Assembly (NCBI RefSeq): GCF_030272615.1
Contig: NC_081411.1
Coordinates: forward strand, 37,080,640 to 37,144,639
Direction of reading: 5' to 3'
DNA: 64,000 bases
Source: Cryptomeria japonica
Taxonomy: Eukaryota; Streptophyta; Pinopsida; Cupressales; Cupressaceae
Part shown: positions 59,120 through 64,000 of the stretch, piece by piece
How the letters are laid out: each line of letters begins with the position of its first letter
Numbering within the stretch: the stretch's first letter is position 1
Notes under the pieces: generated by a model
Seen by the model: the letters and a program-made list of their open reading frames with translations, nothing else
Told to the model about the DNA's origin: nothing
The model's database searches: none
Translations under genes and position numbers: made by a program

Positions 59120-60895
59120 AGGAAGTATACCCCATTGGGAGAACCACTTGAGTCAGTTTTCAAGAAGCTAGTGGCAAACAAAGTAATCACAATTCTAGAT
59201 TTTCCTCCATATGAACCAAAGGTCAAACCAAATTGGTGGAATGATGATGAGTATTGTGAATTCCATAAGAGCAAGGGTCATAAAACAAGAAATTGTCATC
59301 GACTGAAGAACATCATACAAGATCTCATTGATAGAGGTGACATTGAGATTGAAGGACACTCATCCAATCAAGAACATGAGATGTTTAAGGAACCATTCTC
59401 AAAGCATGACAAGGGAAAAGCTAAAGCCACAGATGATCAAACCAACTATACCAAAGCATCCTATAACTATGATTCAACTATCAATCACATTTCGATGGAC
59501 AATTATGTCTCTACCATTATCATCAAGGACAAAACCCCTGAGAATTCTACCCAAAGACCCAAAATTGTCTTAAAAGGCATTGGATCTTCTTCCGAACCTA
59601 CCTTTGAATGTCATGTTACAACTCGTTGAGGTAAATTCACTTTGCAAGGTGCTCCAGCCAAAAACACCACTTCCTCATCAACCAAGCCTGAGTATGACCT
59701 TGTAGAACAGTTAGGGAAGACACCTGTGCTCATCTCCATCCTTGAGCTCTTACACATATCTCCCTCACATAAAGCCATTCTTGATAAAATCTTGAGAGAA
59801 ATTGTTGTTCCTATTGATCTGAATGTGGACCAGTTCCAAGCCATGGTGGGATACCTTTCCATTCCCCACTCTCTTACATTCACAGAAGCCAATGACGCCT
59901 CCGTAAGTCAGCCACATAATGCACCTTTACACATTGAAGCCTTCATACACAAACATAGAATAAAATGAGTCCTGATAGATGGAGGAGAAGGTCTAAACAT
60001 TTGTACATTGAGCACTATTAAACAATTGGGATATTCTGACAAAGCTGTGAATTCTACAAACAAAATTACCATCAAGGCATATGATGATGAAGAGCGTTCA
60101 TCCAAGGGCACAGTCACCTTACCTCTTAGAGTTGGGCCAGTTACAAAGGATGTGGTTTGTCAAGTCCTTGATTTAGATCTCACGTACAACATACTTTTGG
60201 GACGTCCTTGGATTCATGAAATGAGGGCGGTCCCATCTACATATCACCAATGCATCAAGTTTCCTCACAATGGAGTTCAAATAACAGTTAATGGAGATCC
60301 TAATCCATTCATATATTGCAATAAATTGAGACCAAAAATTGAGACCATCATTCCCAGTAATTGCGAAGTTGTTCCTTCTTCTGCATACATTGATCCTGAG
60401 TCATTAAAGCCTTCAACATCAAAACAAGGTGAGCTTAAGGGCAAATTCCAGGACAAGGGCATGGGTGAATACACTTTGAATCAGACCATGTACTTACAAC
60501 AAGTCATGAATTCACCAAAAGAATATGGAAGACCACATCCTATTAAGCAGGTATCTATCATTATACTCAAATGGGACCCTACTATCTTTCAAAGATGGGG
60601 TGAACTAGAAGAGGAAGACTTATACAAAATGCTTTACAAAGACCTTGAAAATGATACACAAGATCACATCAGTATACCATGTGAGAAGTATGGCAAAGGG
60701 TTCAAGATTCTACAAAAATTTGGGTATGATGGGAAAAGTCCTCTTGGGTTAAGAAAGGAAGGCATCATTGAACCTTTACAACCTGAATTGACATTCAAAA
60801 AGGAACATGCGAAAGGACTTGGCTTCATGACTTCTAAGGTTCATACTCAAAAGATAGAAGAGGCATTACAAATCAAAGCTGCCGAAATTCAATAA
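59120..60895 (+). pseudogene. gypsy B zinc motif, protease and G-patch-like segment
   Basis: In frame after gag: 'YCEFHKSKGHKTRNCHRLKN' (C-x2-H-x4-H-x4-C), TGA at 59627, an unrecognised linker, TGA at 59966, then 'VLIDGGEGLNICTLSTIKQL' (protease-like D-G-G) and 'LDLTYNILLGRPWIHEM'. At about 60690-60840 a G-patch-like segment reads 'YGKGFKILQKFGYDGKSPLG' and 'AKGLGF'. TAA at 60893-60895. Protease normally cuts the polyprotein; the D-G-G triad in place of D-S-G or D-T-G is shared with gypsy A, so it is a lineage feature. Confidence 0.87.
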
Positions 60896-61756
60896 GAGAA
60901 TCGCTATTCTACAAACTCCAATGAATGGGAATGGGGTTCAGACAAATCCTCTAGTGACTATGAGCTCACCGAAACATTCAAAGAACCAAGTGAACCAATA
61001 GAAGAAGAGGAATTTAATAGGAAATTCAAAGTTGGTCAAGAAACAACCCTTGAGGATCCCATACAATCTTTGCCTCTAGGTCCTAGGTTGAAATCACATA
61101 GAATGAGAACACCTATCCCAAAATGTGCTACTAGTGATGATAATTCAGATTCGTTCACGATCGAGACTGATGAGGAGAGTGCCAACGATGACCTCGATAA
61201 CTGCCTCGACATACCTGAATATTACTGCATCTTCACTCTTAACCCCGCTAACTTTGAAGACATCAAAGGCCTTCCCCTTGTTCACCACCAACTTATTGAC
61301 TGGCACCATGAAGGACCTGCACAGTTTGACACATTCCAAAATGATGAAGCCTTTATTGACTATCTTGGCATACGAGATGATCTTCCCCCTGGAGACCATA
61401 AAGAGGGATACATTATAGAACTCAATAGCGTGGCATATTTTGGTGAGGGTGTTGGACCTTCCAGTCGCAAAAATATAAAAATAAAAACAAATCAAGGGTC
61501 TTATGGCGAAAACCACGTCGTGGCGCTGTCTGACCCCAAAAAAGTAAAAAGAAAGGACGTATCTAAGGGCGAAAACCTCTCTGAGGCACCTGAAGATGGA
61601 AGGCTCGACATTCTCCTAGCATCATATGAGGAAAAGTCATCCATGTTGGTAGAGGAGACTATCAAAACAAACATTGGTACAGAAGAAGTTCCACACAACA
61701 TATTCCTGGCTCAATCTTTGATATAGTCAGAAAGGTCAAAATTCATAAGTTTCTTC
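60896..61756 (+). pseudogene. gypsy B acidic linker between protease and RT
   Basis: Same frame, Asp/Glu/Ser-rich ('DNSDSFTIETDEESANDDLD'), then 'DWHHEGPAQFDTFQND' and a basic 'KKVKRKDVSKGENLSEAPED'. TAG at 61724-61726. No enzymatic motif; conserved with gypsy A (43.4-43.9 kb). Its role is unknown. Confidence 0.8.
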
Positions 61757-62650
61757 ATGGAACAACAAATCAACTTTGCATGGTCATATGCTAATATGCT
61801 TGGATTGGATCCGGATTTGGTAATGCACCATTTGACAGTTAAACCGGGGGCAAAACTAGTGAAACAGAGATTAAGAAAGATGCATCCACAAGTGGCATTG
61901 CTAGTCAAAGCAGAACTTGAGAAATTACTAGATGTTGGATTCATACGCCCAATTGATTATCCTGAATGGATCTCCAACTTAGTGCCTGTCAGTAAACCAG
62001 ATCGTAGCATCAGAATATGTATAGATTTCAGAGACATCAACAAAGTTTGTCCTAAGGATGATTTTCCATTACCAAATATAGACTTGATCGTCAATCTCAC
62101 AATAGGTCATGCGATGTTATCTTTGATGGATGGATTCTCTAGTTACAATCAAATAAAAATCGCATCCGAGGATCAGCACAAAATGACATTTACTTGTCCT
62201 TGGGGAACCTTCTGTTGGAATGTCATGCCCTTTGGGCTACAAAATGCAGGCGCTACATATCAAAGAGCCATGACTACTATTTTTCATGATCTCATGTGTG
62301 TTACTGTGGAAGATTATGTTGACGACCTCTTGGGCAAATCAATAGACAGAGATACACATTTGGACATACTTTCAGTTGTCTTTGATCGGTTGGAAAAATA
62401 TAAAGTAAGATTAAACCCCAAGAAATGTGTCTTTGCAGTAACTTCCGAGAAGCTCCTAGGATTCATTGTATCAAAAAGAGGAATTGAAGCCGATCCAGCC
62501 AAAGTCAAGGCCATCCTAGAGATTCAACCACCATGAAACATCAGTCAGCTTCGATCTTTGTAAGGGAAACTCCAGTCCATACGAAGATTCATAGCCCAAC
62601 TTGCAGATAAATGTAATCCCTTTCAGCACTTGCTACATAAAAACATCAAA
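61757..62650 (+). pseudogene. gypsy B reverse transcriptase
   Basis: 'ELEKLLDVGFIRPIDYPEWI', 'CIDFRDINKVCPKDDFPLPN', 'DGFSSYNQIKIASEDQHK', 'FGLQNAGATYQRAMTTIF' and 'VEDYVDDLLGKS' (catalytic YVDD near 62314), then 'HLDILSVVFDRLEKYKVRLN'. TGA at 62534 and TAA at 62561 in frame. This is the part lost from gypsy A. Confidence 0.95.
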
Positions 62651-63540
62651 TTCAAATGGGATGATAATTGTCAATGGGCTTTCCAGATACTCAAAGATTA
62701 TCTTCTGAATCTACCAGTTTTGATGCTAGTAGTTCCAGATCAGCCTGTATTACTATACATATCAGCTACTTCAACAACACTGGGGGCACTCTTAGCACAA
62801 CAAGTTGCCGAGGGCAAAGAAAAGGCAATATATTACATCAGTCGCACATTAGTGGGATATGAGCTAAACTACACACCAATTGAGCGTGCATGTCTCGCCG
62901 TGGTCTTTGCTTCGCAGAAATTGCGACATTACATGCTAACTCATAAGACTAAGTTGGTTGCAAGAGTCGATCCATTGAAATACCTTCTCAATAAAGCAAC
63001 ACTTACTGAGCGACTAGCCAAATGGATAATGATCCCGAGTGAATTCGACATTGAGTATGTGGACAGAAAAGCAATAAAAGGACAAGTCATCACAGATTAG
63101 TTAACAGATGCCCCCATGATAGATGATGTTCCTCTAATTTCATAATTTCTAGATGAATCCATTTTAACAGTGTCACGTGCAAAGCCATGACAACTATACT
63201 TTGACGGCTCATACACACAGCATGGGGCAGGAGCTGGCATCCTCTTCATAACTCCTCAAGGGGATTCTATACCAAAATCATATCGATTATCATTTCCTTG
63301 CACTAATAATATAGCAGAATATGAGGCATTAACAACTGGATTACGGATTGCAGTTTAGTGGAAGATCCAGGAACTTCGTGTTTTTGGGGACTCTCAACTT
63401 GTAATTCGTCAAGCAACTGATGATTACCAAACAAAGGATGAGAAATTAATGCCTTACAAAAGAATGGTGGATGACCTGAAACAACATTTCACAAAGATAG
63501 ACTTTGAGTAGATACCGAGAGAGCAGAATCGAGCCGCAGA
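62651..63540 (+). pseudogene. gypsy B RT connection and RNase H domains
   Basis: An RT-type RNase H ('PVLLYISATSTTLGALLAQQ', 'YYISRTLVGYELNYTPIERA') ends at TAG 63098. A second archaeal-like RNase H follows ('LYFDGSYTQHGAGAGILF', 'NIAEYEALTTGLRIAV', 'VFGDSQLVIRQATDDYQTKD'). A dual RNase H is known in Tat-type gypsy elements, so this supports that lineage. In-frame stops lie at about 63142, 63188, 63356 and 63509. Confidence 0.85.
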
Positions 63541-63943
63541 TGCTATGGCTACAATTGATTCATTGATCTATCTACCTCCGAATGAGTCCCGCTATGAGTT
63601 CTTGGTGGATAACCTTTTGGTTCCTTCATATGAAATCACTCCTACTAAGATAATATGTGTCATCGGTCTTGAGTCCCAGTTATATGGTTCCATTTTCACA
63701 TACCTTTGTGACAACACCCTACCTCCTGACTTATCCAATAACCAGCGTCGCACTTTCATCCGCCAATCTTCTCGATACGTCATTTTAGCTGATATCCTAT
63801 ATTGTCGAGGTCTAGATGGCACTCTTCTTAGATGTTTGGAAAGTGACGAAGCTCAGATTGCGTTACGTGAAGTACATGAAGGGATATGTGGTCCACATTC
63901 TAGTGGTCCTACCTTAGCCAAGAAAATTATCAGGACTGGATAT
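63541..63943 (+). pseudogene. gypsy B integrase, N-terminal part, cut by insertion
   Basis: 'LPPDLSNNQRRTFIRQSSRY', 'LYCRGLDGTLLRCL' and the HH part of the zinc domain 'VHEGICGPHSSGPTLAKKII' end at 'RTGY', after which an LTR begins. gypsy A goes on with 'YWPTMERDS' at this point. The catalytic core must lie past the insert, outside the window. Confidence 0.92.
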
Positions 63944-64000
63944 TGTAGACACCTAAAATTGTCATGTCTAATTAAATAAATATTTTATTTATTTAATTAT
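63944..64000 (+). repeat. Start of a further LTR of the gypsy B family
   Basis: TGTAGACACCTAAAATTGTC followed by 'atttatttaattat' words, matching the start of the LTR at 54372 with differences after 20 bp. It sits within integrase codons, so it is a new insertion and not gypsy B's own 3' LTR. The expected target duplication is GATAT (63939-63943). Confidence 0.85.

Larger units (their letters stand above)
54372..63943 (+). mobile_element. Ty3/gypsy element, plus strand, 3' end outside (gypsy B)
   Basis: 5' LTR 54372-55147, leader, gag, protease, G-patch-like segment, acidic linker, RT, RNase H and the start of integrase, which is cut at 63944 by another LTR. Order RT, RNase H, integrase is Ty3/gypsy. 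The large extra region between protease and RT and the G-patch-like motif are features I associate with Tat/Ogre-like or related lineages, but the lineage is not certain. From gag to integrase the coding signal stays in one frame over 6.5 kb, broken only by stop codons. Confidence 0.93.

Overview
The window looks like nuclear DNA of a seed plant with a large, repeat-rich genome, most likely a conifer or other gymnosperm (inference, about 60% sure). The grounds are spliced plant-type gene pieces (PPR, LRR receptor kinase N-terminus), plant Ty1/copia and Ty3/gypsy retrotransposons nested in each other, long AT-rich intergenic DNA, and a large GTPase/vWA gene that I do not associate with well-studied flowering plants. 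No bacterial, organellar or rRNA signature was seen. No host gene in the window appears fully intact.

Layout. 1-10.7 kb: AT-rich DNA with a possible solo LTR (1.15-2.04 kb), an LRR receptor-kinase N-terminal fragment (minus strand, 4.9-5.2 kb), a decayed PPR fragment (5.7-6.1 kb) and a 1.5-kb pyrimidine-only tract rich in CT/CA microsatellites (7.95-9.43 kb). 10.8-17.0 kb: a long gene for a VLIG/GBP-like large GTPase with a Cys/His-rich zinc region and a C-terminal vWA domain. It has one clear intron and three breaks. A second PPR fragment follows on the minus strand (17.6-17.8 kb). 18.4-21.0 kb: a non-autonomous LTR element with a perfect 5-bp target duplication. Nested in it is a 334-bp miniature LTR element whose 135-bp LTRs each contain a tRNA-like sequence with intact Pol III A and B boxes. 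22.4-25.2 kb: an orphan multi-exon gene between two palindrome-rich islands. 25.7-37.5 kb: palindromic and inverted repeat arrays, interrupted by a full-length Ty1/copia element (27.19-33.84 kb). 37.8-38.7 kb: an unrecognised spliced gene (minus strand) with a probable GC-AG intron.

38.8 kb to the end is a stack of nested retrotransposons. A minus-strand Ty3/gypsy element (3' LTR 38.83-39.73 kb, internal region to about 48.9 kb, 5' LTR remnant 54.17-54.37 kb) has lost gag and reverse transcriptase. A 5'-truncated Ty1/copia element (48.9-54.17 kb) lies inside its 5' LTR side. A plus-strand Ty3/gypsy element (from 54.37 kb) sits in the remaining LTR with target duplication ATTGG, and is itself cut at 63.94 kb by the start of another LTR of the same family.

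Two themes run across elements. First, the pol reading frames are broken almost only by stop codons of the type produced by C-to-T or G-to-A change, with few frameshifts, which suggests decay by deamination of methylated cytosine. Second, both gypsy elements carry leaders built of roughly 21-bp periodic repeats of unrelated sequence. The tRNA-bearing miniature element is the most unusual object in the window.
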